Notes: a model not told the origin generated them from the sequence alone. DNA of 41,791 nt from Chrysosporum bergii ANA360D (GCF_029891735.1 NZ_JANQDH010000095.1:1-41791); one strand, 5' to 3'; counted from the stretch's first letter, positions 8,907 through 17,211 are shown. Numbers and translations are program-made.

Positions 8907-9200
8907 ATGACAGAAACTTTACTTGCTGCTTTGTTTGTATTTGTGTTGGCATCTTTTATTGGCTTTGAGGTGATCAACAAAATACCACCAACTTTACACA
9001 CCCCCCTAATGTCCGGATCAAATGCTATTTCTGGTATTTCTGTATTGGGGGCAATTGTGGCTGCTGGTGATAAAAATACCAGTGTGTCAGTGATTCTCGG
9101 TTTGGTGGCTGTGGTACTGGCGACCATTAATGTTGTCGGCGGTTTTCTCGTCACAGACAGAATGTTACAAATGTTCAAAAAAAAGGAAGTTAAAGCGTGA
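8907..9200 (+). CDS. NAD(P) transhydrogenase subunit alpha, part 2 (membrane)
   Basis: A 97-residue membrane subunit corresponding to the helices at the C-terminal end of E. coli PntA. Three or four hydrophobic segments are visible (LLAALFVFVLASFIGFEVI, ISGISVLGAIVAAG, VILGLVAVVLATINVVGGFL). The frame is open upstream to 8880. ATG at 8907 is chosen because TAGGAG (8891-8896) lies at the right distance and because MTETLLAALFVFVLA is the usual start. Its last codons overlap the GTG start of pntB by four bases. Confidence 0.92.
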   Translation: MTETLLAALFVFVLASFIGFEVINKIPPTLHTPLMSGSNAISGISVLGAIVAAGDKNTSVSVILGLVAVVLATINVVGGFLVTDRMLQMFKKKEVKA

Positions 9201-10603
9201 GGGATTTTCTACCAACAGGAATTCAACTAACCTACTTAGTAGCTGCATCGTTATTTATTCTCGGGTTGAAAAGACTGGGTTCCCCAGCTACAGCCCGCAA
9301 CGGTAATGTTATAGCTGCTGTGGGAATGCTGCTGGCCATTATCGCAACACTGTTAGATCAGCAGGTGTTGAACTATGAGATGATTTTGTTGGGCTTGGCT
9401 ATTGGTACGGGAATTGGAGCGATCGCAGCCTACAAAGTCCAAATGACAGAAATGCCCCAAATGGTAGGTTTACTCAATGGTTTGGGGGGTGCTGCTTCTG
9501 CACTCGTCGCCGTGGCTGAATTTTGGCGCTTAATAACAGCTTCTCAGCCCATCTCTCTAGATGTGAACATTTCCATTTTGTCTGATGTGTTAATCGGTGG
9601 TGTCACCTTAACAGGTAGTTTTGTCGCCTTTGCTAAATTGCAAGGTTTAATTAGTGGTGCGCCCATTAAATTACCCTTGCAGCAACCATTTAACCTTTTG
9701 CTGTTAGCTACTTATATAGTAGGCAGTGGCTATTTAATCATGACACCCCATAGCTTACCCATATTTTTCGCAGTGGTGGGAGTTTCTTTAATACTGGGTG
9801 TCATGTTCGTCCTCCCCATTGGTGGCGGGGATATGCCCGTGGTAATTTCTCTGTTGAACTCACTTTCTGGGATAGCTGCGGCGGCGGCGGGTTTTGTGGT
9901 GATGAACAATATGTTGATTATCTCCGGCGCACTGGTGGGGGCTTCTGGCTTAATTCTCACCCAGATTATGTGTAAGGGAATGAACCGTTCCCTATTGAGC
10001 GTTTTGTTTGGTGCTTTTGGTGGTACTGTGTCTGTAGCTGGGGGGGGTGCTACGGGTGCTACAGGTAATCAAACCGTCCGCAGCATTGATGCTGAAGAAG
10101 GGGCAATGATGTTAGGTTATGCCCGTAATGTGGTAGTTGTACCTGGTTATGGTATGGCTGTTGCCCAAGCACAGCACAGTGTGCGAGAACTAGCAGACCA
10201 GTTAGAACGCATGGGTGTTGATGTTAAGTATGCCATTCACCCCGTAGCGGGAAGAATGCCAGGACATATGAATGTACTGTTGGCAGAGGCTAATGTACCT
10301 TACACTCAGTTGTATGATATGGATGACATCAATCCTCAATTTGAAACTGCCGATGTGGCTTTAGTAATTGGGGCTAATGATGTGGTCAATCCCGCAGCCC
10401 GTAGTGATGCCAATAGTCCCATTTATGGAATGCCCATTTTAGAAGTAGATCGGGCAAAGCAAACTATTGTGATTAAGCGGGGTATGAGTACAGGTTTTGC
10501 CGGTGTAGATAATGAATTATTCTACAAAGAAAAAACCACCATGCTTTTTGGTAGCGCTAAGGATATGGTTTCTAAGTTAGTTGCAGAAGTCAAGCAACTT
10601 TAA
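9197..10603 (+). CDS. pntB: NAD(P) transhydrogenase subunit beta
   Basis: 468 residues. About 1-265 are membrane helices of domain II. The remainder is the NADP(H)-binding domain III, with the VVPGYGMAVAQAQHSVREL fingerprint, the VDVKYAIHPVAGRMPGHMNV segment and the GANDVVNPAA and IKRGMSTGFAGVDNELF motifs. The gene starts with GTG inside the stop of the preceding gene (GTGA overlap), so expression is coupled. The complex uses the proton gradient to make NADPH. A terminator follows 25 bases after the stop. Confidence 0.95.
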   Translation: MRDFLPTGIQLTYLVAASLFILGLKRLGSPATARNGNVIAAVGMLLAIIATLLDQQVLNYEMILLGLAIGTGIGAIAAYKVQMTEMPQMVGLLNGLGGAASALVAVAEFWRLITASQPISLDVNISILSDVLIGGVTLTGSFVAFAKLQGLISGAPIKLPLQQPFNLLLLATYIVGSGYLIMTPHSLPIFFAVVGVSLILGVMFVLPIGGGDMPVVISLLNSLSGIAAAAAGFVVMNNMLIISGALVGASGLILTQIMCKGMNRSLLSVLFGAFGGTVSVAGGGATGATGNQTVRSIDAEEGAMMLGYARNVVVVPGYGMAVAQAQHSVRELADQLERMGVDVKYAIHPVAGRMPGHMNVLLAEANVPYTQLYDMDDINPQFETADVALVIGANDVVNPAARSDANSPIYGMPILEVDRAKQTIVIKRGMSTGFAGVDNELFYKEKTTMLFGSAKDMVSKLVAEVKQL

Positions 10604-10628
10604 CATCCCAGGGCGATAAACGCTGAGG

Positions 10629-10652
10629 TCCCCGCAAGACGGGGATCTTTTT
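10629..10652 (+). terminator. Intrinsic terminator of the pnt operon
   Basis: Stem TCCCCG (10629-10634) pairs with CGGGGA (10640-10645) across loop CAAGA, and is followed by TCTTTTT. Confidence 0.85.
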
Positions 10653-10930
10653 GTGGGTAAATGATTGATATCAATTCTCTGTGAAAATACCTTCTCATTA
10701 TGCGAGGAACCCGAAGGGAAACCCAGAAACAAGTTACACCGACTTTCAGCTAAATGAACCACATTTTTATATCTCACGATCCAGGCGCAAAGGCGCGGAG
10801 GGAGACATTAGCCTGTGGTTTCAATAAGTGAAAACTGCTGTAAGTGAGGTATTTTGTTAAAATTCATAAAGAAACAGTATGAGTTGTTAGTATGGGCTGT
10901 AAATTGGGCATTTTCTAAATATAGGCACAT
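10653..10930. other. Intergenic stretch, nothing recognised
   Basis: Between the pnt terminator and the MITE copy at 10931. It has a short purine-rich repeat-like patch, GGCGCAAAGGCGCGGAGG at about 10783-10800, of a kind common in Nostocales spacers. No coding potential or RNA gene is seen. Confidence 0.4.
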
Positions 10931-11000
10931 ATCGTCTTGTAACACAAGCATCCTGCTTGTTAATAATGTACTTCACTAAGCGTGAAAACCCCTATATATA
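10931..11000 (+). repeat. MITE-like repeat, short subfamily, copy b
   Basis: Contains CGTCTTGTAACACAAGCATC, CTGCTTGTTAATAATGTACT and TCACTAAGCGTGAAAACC. This is nearly identical to the copies at 17297-17379 and 39622-39682. An internal hairpin ACAAGCA/TGCTTGT is present. It ends a few bases upstream of the pentapeptide gene and may affect its expression. Confidence 0.75.
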
Positions 11001-11012
11001 GTTGATAAATCC

Positions 11013-11987
11013 ATGAGTATTTCTAACTCTGAACACAATTCAGAATCTTTAGCAGAGCGAATTTTAAATTTAGAAGTTAAACATGATCTAGTCCGAGATA
11101 TAGTCCGAAAAAATACTGCTAGGCTAAAACTTTATTTTGATCAGTTGAAACAAGAGTTTCAGGACAGACCTGAAATACAGACAATTAAATTTTTAGAAGA
11201 AGCAGTTACGTTGTTAAATTTACAGGTTGCTCAGTTAAAAGAAAATCTAAAGAATTCACAAATTTTAGTTGAAATTCACGATAATAGTGATCCCTCAAAT
11301 TTAGATCCAGAACAATTTTGGCAGTATTATGAAGCAGGAGAACGAGATTTTAGTAATTGTAATTTAGCTGGAATAAATTTGAGTGGTAAACAGTTAGAAA
11401 ATATTAATTTTACTGAAGCTAATTTGAAAAATGCTAATCTGGCGGGTGCTAATTTAAGCCATCTTAATTTAATTCATGCCCAATTGACTCAAGCAAATTT
11501 AACCAAAGCCGATTTAAGCTATGCAGAACTTATTGCTGCTCAACTCACCCATGCAAAACTTACACTGTCAGACCTAAGACAAGCTAACCTAACTGCGGCA
11601 GTATTAGCTGGCGCTAATTTGACAAACGCGGACTTAACAGGAGCTAACCTAAGTGCGGCAGTATTAGCTGGCGCTAGGTTGATCAACGCAGAATTGTGTG
11701 ACGTAAACTGTAGCGGTGCTGATTTAAGTGGAGTAAACTTGGTTGGTGCGAGTCTTAGCGGTGACTTCAGGGGTGCAAATTTGAGACAAGCTAACCTCTG
11801 TGGAGCATCATTAGAAGATTTAAACCTTGTAGGAGTTGATCTCACTGAGTCTGATTTACGAGGTGCCAATTTGAGTGGAGCAAACCTACAAAAAGCTAAC
11901 TTAACAGAGTCCAATATCAGTGGAGCTAACTTTGAAGGGGCAACCTTGATTGATGCTATCATGCCAGACGGTACAATTCATGATTAG
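11013..11987 (+). CDS. Pentapeptide-repeat protein
   Basis: 324 residues. About 1-100 are hydrophilic, helical and probably coiled-coil (NLEVKHDLVRDIVRKNTARL). From about 112 to the end the A(N/D)LXX pentapeptide repeat is almost continuous (LAGANLSHLNL, LTNADLTGANL, LSGANLQKANL), predicting a right-handed quadrilateral beta-helix. Such proteins are abundant in heterocystous cyanobacteria; known roles range from DNA mimicry to heterocyst glycolipid localisation, and none can be assigned here. No membrane segment is seen, so it is not HglK-like. A 60-base internal duplication is listed separately. The gene has a lower-GC first third than its repeat region. Confidence 0.85.
   Translation: MSISNSEHNSESLAERILNLEVKHDLVRDIVRKNTARLKLYFDQLKQEFQDRPEIQTIKFLEEAVTLLNLQVAQLKENLKNSQILVEIHDNSDPSNLDPEQFWQYYEAGERDFSNCNLAGINLSGKQLENINFTEANLKNANLAGANLSHLNLIHAQLTQANLTKADLSYAELIAAQLTHAKLTLSDLRQANLTAAVLAGANLTNADLTGANLSAAVLAGARLINAELCDVNCSGADLSGVNLVGASLSGDFRGANLRQANLCGASLEDLNLVGVDLTESDLRGANLSGANLQKANLTESNISGANFEGATLIDAIMPDGTIHD
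11583..11700 (+). repeat. 60-base tandem duplication inside the pentapeptide gene
   Basis: The segments beginning GCTAACCTAACTGCGGCAGT (11583) and GCTAACCTAAGTGCGGCAGT (11643) lie exactly 60 bases apart. They stay near-identical through AGTATTAGCTGGCGCTA before diverging. Sixty bases encode 20 residues, exactly one four-pentapeptide coil, so copy-number change would add or remove a whole coil in frame. Confidence 0.8.
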
Positions 11988-12094
11988 GTTTTCAAGGTTA
12001 ACGTCTATGTGGGTGGGTTTGAGGAACCCAAGGCAACATTTGACCAAATTTGTTGGATTTACTTTTTTTATAACTAAGTCCGATTTTTTTTAAA

Positions 12095-12126
12095 TGTAGG
12101 GACATTACACAATCTATGCCCCTACA
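12095..12126. repeat. Small palindromic repeat
   Basis: TGTAGGG...CCCTACA: outer arms TGTAGGG and CCCCTACA enclose ACATTACACAATCTATG. It resembles the short TGTAGRGAC palindromes dispersed in Nostocales spacers, and a related one is at 27618-27647. It may also act as a transcription end for the pentapeptide gene or the minus-strand petN unit. Confidence 0.5.
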
Positions 12127-12148
12127 AAAAATGTACGCTCTGAGTCAA

Positions 12149-12337
12149 TTATCGTCCTTTAGGGGAATTGCTGCGGATTTGACGCTTTTCCTCTTCTCTG
12201 CGCCGGCGATTGCCTGCGGTACTGCGCTCCGCGCGATCGCGCCAATCCGCCAGGGTCAAATAACCAACGCCACCAGTAACAGCCACCAGCAACACTAAGG
12301 CTAGTAAAGCCAAAATATTCAGGAATGGATTTTCCAC
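12149..12337 (-). CDS. Small single-span membrane protein downstream of petN
   Basis: 62 residues: a hydrophobic N-terminal span (about 5-32, LNILALLALVLLVAVTGGVG), then a very basic/acidic tail rich in Arg and Glu (NRRRREEEKRQIRSNS). It starts with GTG at 12335-12337, only seven bases after the petN stop, with AGGGGAA just before it; co-transcription with petN is therefore likely. I do not recognise the family. The arrangement suggests a thylakoid protein with the charged tail on one face. Whether it relates to the cytochrome b6f complex is speculation from position only. Confidence 0.65.
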   Translation of the reverse strand: MENPFLNILALLALVLLVAVTGGVGYLTLADWRDRAERSTAGNRRRREEEKRQIRSNSPKGR

Positions 12338-12344
12338 GATTCCC

Positions 12345-12434
12345 CTACATTCCGTTACGTCCCCAAACTACCATTGCGATTGACCAAGTAAACACAACCA
12401 AGAGCGATACCCAACCCATTGTTAATATTTCCAT
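12345..12434 (-). CDS. petN: Cytochrome b6-f complex subunit PetN
   Basis: A 29-residue single-span protein read on the minus strand from ATG at 12432-12434 to TAG at 12345-12347. The core [20 protein letters not shown] is the conserved PetN sequence. PetN (subunit VIII) is needed for assembly and stability of the cytochrome b6f dimer in the thylakoid membrane. The protein begins MEILTMGW and ends GRNGM, with normal length. GTGAG lies upstream as a weak ribosome-binding site. The promoter should be in 12435-12550. Confidence 0.96.
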   Translation of the reverse strand: MEILTMGWVSLLVVFTWSIAMVVWGRNGM

Positions 12435-12553
12435 AATCTCACTTTCTCAATACTTACAAAAGTGTACCACAAATACCGCATTTTTTTTGATGTGTAATGT
12501 GGGGTAACAGCAATCTCTTCAGATAATGCCCTGCTTATTATACACTTTTTATA

Positions 12554-12570
12554 TACCCTTAGCAAGGGTA
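12554..12570. promoter_or_regulatory. Palindrome in the petN/aminotransferase divergent spacer
   Basis: TACCCTT-AGC-AAGGGTA is a perfect seven-base inverted repeat, 120 bases upstream of petN and 113 upstream of the aminotransferase. It could be a hairpin or an operator serving either direction. No T-run follows, so a terminator is less likely. Confidence 0.35.
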
Positions 12571-12682
12571 ATTTCTAAAATAGCTAAGTTTTTTCGACTA
12601 TGAATACAGACCTGAAGCTAATACACTTTTCTTACTTAATTGTAGCCATATTTTTAATCATCTCAGTCAATAACCAAATTTT

Positions 12683-13858
12683 ATGGATTCCCTAACCTCT
12701 CGTATGCAGGCGGTGCAGTCGCCAATTATTCCTGTGGTTGGGGAACTCATCCGCAACAATCCAGGAACTATTTCTTTAGGACAGGGTGTAGTTGCACACA
12801 AACCACCACCAGAAGCCATTGAGCTTTTACCGCAGTTCCTAGCTGAATCTAGTAATAATTTTTATAAAGCAGTCGAGGGAATACCCCCATTATTGGCAGC
12901 ACTGGCGGCAAAGTTGCAAAGTTTTAACGGCATAGAAATTAATCAAGATAACTGCATTGTGGTGACCGCGGGGAGCAATATGGCGTTTATCAATGCTATT
13001 CTCGCTATTACTTCCCCCGGAGACGAAATTATTATTAATACGCCTTATTATTTTAATCACGAAATGGCGATTAATTTGGCGGGTTGTCGTCCAGTTTTGG
13101 TAGCAACAGATGAAAATTATCACCTGCGTCCCCAAGCCATGGACGCAGCAATTACCCCAAAAACCAGGGCTATAGTCACTATTTCCCCCAATAATCCCAC
13201 TGGTGTGGTGTACTCACAACAGGCACTACAACAAGTCAATCAAATCTGTGGTACTCATGGCATTTACCATATTAGCGATGAAGCCTATGAATATTTTACC
13301 TACAACAAGGTTAAACACGTTTCTCCAGGGGGGTTTAGTGGTAGTACCAAATACACTATTTCTCTGTATAGCTTTTCCAAGGCTTATGGTTTCGCCAGTT
13401 GGCGTATTGGTTATATGGTGATTCCTCAACACTTGTTTATCCCTGTGAAAAAAATTCAAGATACAATCTTAATTTGTCCCCCCGTGATTTCTCAATACGC
13501 AGCGTTAGGCGCACTACAAGCCAAGTCAGAGTATTTACATAACAATATAAGTGCGATCGCTCAAGTACGAGAAATAGTGATGGATTCTCTCAAAAGCCTA
13601 GAAGATTTATGTACCATAGCCCCTGCCCATGGTGCGTTTTATTTTTTCCTCAAAGTTAATACTCAAATGGATGCTTTTACACTAGTTAAAAAGTTAATTG
13701 AAGAATATCAAGTGGCAGTAATTCCCGGTACAACTTTTGGCATGGAAGATGGCTGTTATTTGCGGGTTGCTTATGGTGTGCTGGAAGCAACCACCGCTAA
13801 AGCAGGTATAGATAGATTAGTGCAAGGTTTACAGATTTGCACAAGGTATAAAGATTAG
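12683..13858 (+). CDS. PLP-dependent class I/II aminotransferase
   Basis: 391 residues with the fold-type I aminotransferase pattern. SPNNPTGV (168-175) has the Asn that contacts PLP, SDEAYEYF has Asp199, and LYSFSKAYGFASWRIGYM carries the Schiff-base Lys233 and Arg241. YLRVAYG near the end supplies the substrate-carboxylate arginine. It resembles aspartate/aromatic-type aminotransferases of the Ib subgroup, but the amino-acid substrate cannot be told from sequence. It stands alone, divergent from petN. Confidence 0.88.
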   Translation: MDSLTSRMQAVQSPIIPVVGELIRNNPGTISLGQGVVAHKPPPEAIELLPQFLAESSNNFYKAVEGIPPLLAALAAKLQSFNGIEINQDNCIVVTAGSNMAFINAILAITSPGDEIIINTPYYFNHEMAINLAGCRPVLVATDENYHLRPQAMDAAITPKTRAIVTISPNNPTGVVYSQQALQQVNQICGTHGIYHISDEAYEYFTYNKVKHVSPGGFSGSTKYTISLYSFSKAYGFASWRIGYMVIPQHLFIPVKKIQDTILICPPVISQYAALGALQAKSEYLHNNISAIAQVREIVMDSLKSLEDLCTIAPAHGAFYFFLKVNTQMDAFTLVKKLIEEYQVAVIPGTTFGMEDGCYLRVAYGVLEATTAKAGIDRLVQGLQICTRYKD

Positions 13859-14048
13859 ATACTGTAGGCATACTATAGCTACAGTTATACAAATTTAGGA
13901 GTTACGCCTTATCGACTAAGCCCAGTGCAAGTCCTACCCGCTATAGATATGAAATTTTTAGACTTAAGATACAACCCCAGGTAGAGAATGAGAGATGGGG
14001 ATAGCCAATAGCCTAGAGATCAAGGAACCAATTAATAGAGGTTAAGTT

Positions 14049-14240
14049 ATGGCTGTATCTGCGATTGATATTTCAAAAAGCCTTAGTGGCATAGATTTTC
14101 CAGCAAACAAACAGAATTTGGTCAACCACGCTAGAGGTAAAAATGCCAGCCAGGAAGTCATCGACATTCTGCAACAAATGCCCGAACGGGAATATGGTAA
14201 CATGGCGGATGTGGAACATGCGTTCGGGGAAGTTAAATAA
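14049..14240 (+). CDS. DUF2795 domain protein
   Basis: 63 residues with the DUF2795 pattern: LSGIDFPANKQNLVNHARGK, then EVIDILQQMPEREYGNMADV. These small helical proteins are common in cyanobacteria and actinobacteria; function is unknown, though a small nucleic-acid-binding or stress role has been suggested for relatives. TAGAGGT precedes the ATG. A clear terminator 40 bases after the stop marks it as monocistronic. Confidence 0.8.
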   Translation: MAVSAIDISKSLSGIDFPANKQNLVNHARGKNASQEVIDILQQMPEREYGNMADVEHAFGEVK

Positions 14241-14280
14241 TTCCTGAAGTGGCGGAAATTTTGACCCTGAAAAATAGCGA

Positions 14281-14301
14281 GCGATTGGCAAAGCCAATCG
14301 C
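14281..14301 (+). terminator. Terminator-like hairpin after the DUF2795 gene
   Basis: GCGATTGGC (14281-14289), loop AAA, GCCAATCGC (14293-14301), then TATTTCATT. The nine-pair stem is perfect. The T-rich tail is short, so termination may be partly structural. Confidence 0.75.
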
Positions 14302-14312
14302 TATTTCATTAC

Positions 14313-14463
14313 CAGCGAATTTTGCCCAAGTTAGGTACATTATTAGCAAGCAGGACTTGTACTGAGCGCTTAGTACTGAGCGTAGTCGAAGTATAGTCGA
14401 GGGATACTCGCCCTACAAGACCATCATTTACATTTGTATCTCACGTGTTTAAGAAATGCCATA
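14313..14463 (-). repeat. MITE-like dispersed repeat, copy c (reverse)
   Basis: Runs from AGCGAATTTTGCCCAAGTTA to TCACGTGTTTAAGAAATGCC followed by ATA. In reverse it matches the copies at 21410 and 34751. Its middle contains the variable tract TACTGAGCGTAGTCGAAGTA, also seen in the copy at 21410. Confidence 0.75.
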
Positions 14464-14521
14464 AAGTTATAATATGATGTTATGTTCAGTAATACAAACT
14501 AATGTGTATTGCAGTACTGTA

Positions 14522-14716
14522 ATGGAAAATAATCTCGGCTTTGTGGTCAAGTTGCTTGTGCTTTCCGGTTTGCTATCTGTAATCATTAAGTACCTAGGAC
14601 CCAACTTGTCTATCCCAGCAACGGATATCAATGCCATGATTATAGTGTTATTACCAACTATAATCATGGCGATCGCGTTATTTTGGCGGTTTCAGTCAGC
14701 ACAGAAACAAAATTAG
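14522..14716 (+). CDS. Small two-span membrane protein
   Basis: 64 residues from ATG at 14522: MENNLGFVVKLLVLSGLLSV, then a short loop (KYLGPNLSIPATD) and a second hydrophobic segment (INAMIIVLLPTIIMAIALFW). The frame is open upstream to 14474, but the extra 16 residues look unlike the rest. Neither start has a good ribosome-binding site. It lies 56 bases before the AI-2E family transporter on the same strand, so it may be co-transcribed. I do not recognise a function. Confidence 0.65.
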   Translation: MENNLGFVVKLLVLSGLLSVIIKYLGPNLSIPATDINAMIIVLLPTIIMAIALFWRFQSAQKQN

Positions 14717-14772
14717 TATAAATTGTTAAAATCAGCTAAGGGAATAGGAATTACACAGTTGAGGGTCAGCTT

Positions 14773-15900
14773 GTGAACCTTGGTCAATGGATCGGCTTAA
14801 TCGCCATAGTTCTGTCCTTATATATTTTATGGCAAATTCGCCAGGTACTGTTACTGATATTTGCCGCAGTTGTGTTAGCTTCTACTTTAAATAGATTAGC
14901 AAAACGTATTCAAGGCTTAGGAGTCAAACATGGCTTGGCTATTTTTCTATCTGTGGCTAGTTTATTAGTAGGAATCCTGTGTTTTTTATGGCTGATTGTG
15001 CCGCCTTTTGTACAGCAGTTTCAAGAATTAACTTATCGGGTTCCCCAAGGTTTTGCTCTTTTTAATCGTTGGCTGGCACAACTAGAAAGCCTTATTCCCG
15101 CTCAATTACTCCCCTATCTGCCAAATCTTAATAGCCTCATTGAACAAGCACAACCTTTTCTCAATCAAATATTAGGAAACTCTTTCGCTTTTGTTTCCAG
15201 TTCCTTAGAAGTTCTAGTCAAAACCTTATTAGTCATAGTATTAACGGGGATGTTCTTAGCTGAACCTGAAGCTTATCGGCGATTATTTATTCGTTTGTTT
15301 CCCTCATTTTACCGGAGCAGAATTAACGGAATTTTGGATAAATGCGAACTCTCATTAGAGGGGTGGATCACAGGGGCATTTATTGCTATGAGTGTAGTGG
15401 GAATATTGAGTGTAATTGGCTTATCTTTGTTGGGTGTGAAAGCAGCTTTAGCTTTAGGGGTTTTAGCAGGATTTCTCAACTTAATTCCTAACTTGGGACC
15501 GACATTAAGTTTAATCCCAGCTATGGCGATCGCGTTGTTAGATAATCCCTGGAAACCTCTACTAGTATTTATTCTCTACTTGGTGATTCAACAAATTGAT
15601 GCCAACTTAGTTACTCCCACCGTCATGGCACATCGAGTTTCTCTGCTACCGGCTGTAACGTTAATATCCCAACTATTTTTCGTTACCTTCTTTGGATTTT
15701 TAGGATTATTTTTAGCTCTCCCTTTAACTGTAGTTGCTAAGATTTGGCTGCAAGAGGTATTGATCAAGGATGTTTTAGATGAATGGGAAAACAGTCAAGG
15801 TCAAGAAACCGAGTTAGTAATAATTTCTCAATCCTCCCTGTCAGATGTTGATGGTGAACAAGATGCCAAAATTGATCATGCTTTCCCACAAGAAGAATAA
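14773..15900 (+). CDS. AI-2E family transporter (PerM/TqsA-like)
   Basis: 375 residues with about eight membrane spans and the family's features: a paired N-terminal span (WIGLIAIVLSLYILWQI), a central amphipathic region (RVPQGFALFNRWLAQLESLI), and the C-terminal spans with LNLIPNLGPTLSLIPAMAIA. Family members export quorum signals or act as Na+/H+ antiporters; the substrate here is unknown. It uses a GTG start at 14773. The acidic C-terminal tail (about 340-375) is cytosolic by prediction. It converges on the response-regulator gene with only 18 bases between stops. Confidence 0.85.
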   Translation: MNLGQWIGLIAIVLSLYILWQIRQVLLLIFAAVVLASTLNRLAKRIQGLGVKHGLAIFLSVASLLVGILCFLWLIVPPFVQQFQELTYRVPQGFALFNRWLAQLESLIPAQLLPYLPNLNSLIEQAQPFLNQILGNSFAFVSSSLEVLVKTLLVIVLTGMFLAEPEAYRRLFIRLFPSFYRSRINGILDKCELSLEGWITGAFIAMSVVGILSVIGLSLLGVKAALALGVLAGFLNLIPNLGPTLSLIPAMAIALLDNPWKPLLVFILYLVIQQIDANLVTPTVMAHRVSLLPAVTLISQLFFVTFFGFLGLFLALPLTVVAKIWLQEVLIKDVLDEWENSQGQETELVIISQSSLSDVDGEQDAKIDHAFPQEE

Positions 15901-15918
15901 TTAACCCTTCCTCTCCAC

Positions 15919-17211
15919 TCAATTCAAGTGCTGGAAAATAATTTTTAATAAATCCACACGTGTAAAAGGTTTAGTCAAATACCCACATCCTCCCACTAAT
16001 CTCGCTTTTACTTTATCAATAATTCCCTGACAAGCCGTGACAAAAATTACGGGAGTTTTTTTAAAACTCGGATTATTTTTAATAATTCGGCACAACTCGT
16101 AACCGTCAATTCCTGCCATATTCAGATCCAATAAAATTAAATCTGGCTTGTGTCGAATAATGGACATTACAGACTTGAGCGGATCATTAATGGGAACGAA
16201 AATAAAAGTTTCATCTTGTAAAAAAAAGCTAATTTGTTTGAGAATTGTGGGGCTATCATCTACAGAAACAATTTTATAGATTTTTGTCGTATTTATCGCA
16301 TCATTGGTTACTTTTTCTGAAGCATAATTAATGTTATTTGATTTAGTGAGGACAGGATGAGTATCTGAAAATTCCTTATATAGTGGAATTATATTTTTAC
16401 TCGTCTGTCCCCATATATCTACATTTCTCGGTAACTGATCAAAAGGTGGATCTGGTTCGTGCAATATAACTCGGCCTTTGACAATATCAGAGTGTAATGT
16501 TTTAGATAGTTGGATTTCATCTTGATTGATCATCGCCGCCAGATGACGTAGGCTCAAACCCTTGCTCCAGTTAGTTAAATTTGGCTGTATATCTCTAAAG
16601 GATGAATTATGAAATATATTAGCATTAAACAAATATGGACGCTGATAAGGTGAAGAAATATGAGGTGCTAAAGACAGCCAATTATGTAATTTAATTTGAC
16701 AGCATTCCACAATTTTTTTAACATCCAGCCTGCATAAATCCGACACTTCTACCCCAGAATCGCTTAAGGCAAAACTACCAGTTTTGATTAACAAAAATGA
16801 TTCAATTACTTCTTGAACTAATTCTTGAATCAACAATGTTGCTTGTTGATGATTCAAATATCCTTGATTGATTAACCAGTGAATAGCTCGATAATCATTA
16901 GGGTGATGATTACTATCAGTATTATCTTTAGACAACTGATGGTGTAAGTCAGGAGTAAAAATCAAACGTAATTGCAGACGAACTTCACTAGTCAAGCCTG
17001 GAATTTCATAGCTGAGGCGATGCAGATGGCGTTCTAGTCGGTCAAAAGGCTCCACTGAATGGGTAGCATAGGTTATTCTTCCCTGTTTTAAGTAAATCGA
17101 CCAAGTAACTAAGTTACTAAAAGCTTGTAAACAAGTAGTTTCCCCACAACTAGACAAGTGTCTTAACAAACTATGGGGACGCAGTGTAGTAAAAGTGGCA
17201 AAATTACGCAT
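15919..17211 (-). CDS. PATAN-domain response regulator (PatA-like)
   Basis: 430 residues. About 1-140 are a PATAN-type effector region (LQAFSNLVTWSIYLKQGRIT), 140-280 a helical/winged linker (LSLRHLAAMINQDEIQLSKT), and about 310-430 a CheY-like receiver. The receiver has KIVSVDDSP, phospho-acceptor Asp362 (ILLDLNMAG), Thr392 and Lys414 (GYLTKPF), so it should be phosphorylatable. The architecture is that of PatA (heterocyst pattern) and of PixG/TaxP1-type phototaxis and pilus regulators. Without chemotaxis genes nearby and with several paralogues expected per genome, the exact role is open. It is probably monocistronic. Confidence 0.82.
   Translation of the reverse strand: MRNFATFTTLRPHSLLRHLSSCGETTCLQAFSNLVTWSIYLKQGRITYATHSVEPFDRLERHLHRLSYEIPGLTSEVRLQLRLIFTPDLHHQLSKDNTDSNHHPNDYRAIHWLINQGYLNHQQATLLIQELVQEVIESFLLIKTGSFALSDSGVEVSDLCRLDVKKIVECCQIKLHNWLSLAPHISSPYQRPYLFNANIFHNSSFRDIQPNLTNWSKGLSLRHLAAMINQDEIQLSKTLHSDIVKGRVILHEPDPPFDQLPRNVDIWGQTSKNIIPLYKEFSDTHPVLTKSNNINYASEKVTNDAINTTKIYKIVSVDDSPTILKQISFFLQDETFIFVPINDPLKSVMSIIRHKPDLILLDLNMAGIDGYELCRIIKNNPSFKKTPVIFVTACQGIIDKVKARLVGGCGYLTKPFTRVDLLKIIFQHLN

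Noticed and set aside
10931-11000. Regularly recurring ACAAGCATCCTGCTTGT motifs as a possible CRISPR repeat
   Set aside because: Copies are tens of kilobases apart in single units, with no spacer-repeat ladder and no cas genes.
11540-11962. A 140-codon minus-strand frame rich in Ala, Leu, Pro, Ser and Lys
   Set aside because: It is the antisense of the pentapeptide repeat; its regular composition reflects the repeat on the other strand.
15919-17211. Calling this gene patA itself
   Set aside because: Domain order fits, but heterocystous genomes carry several paralogues and no neighbouring gene supports orthology.
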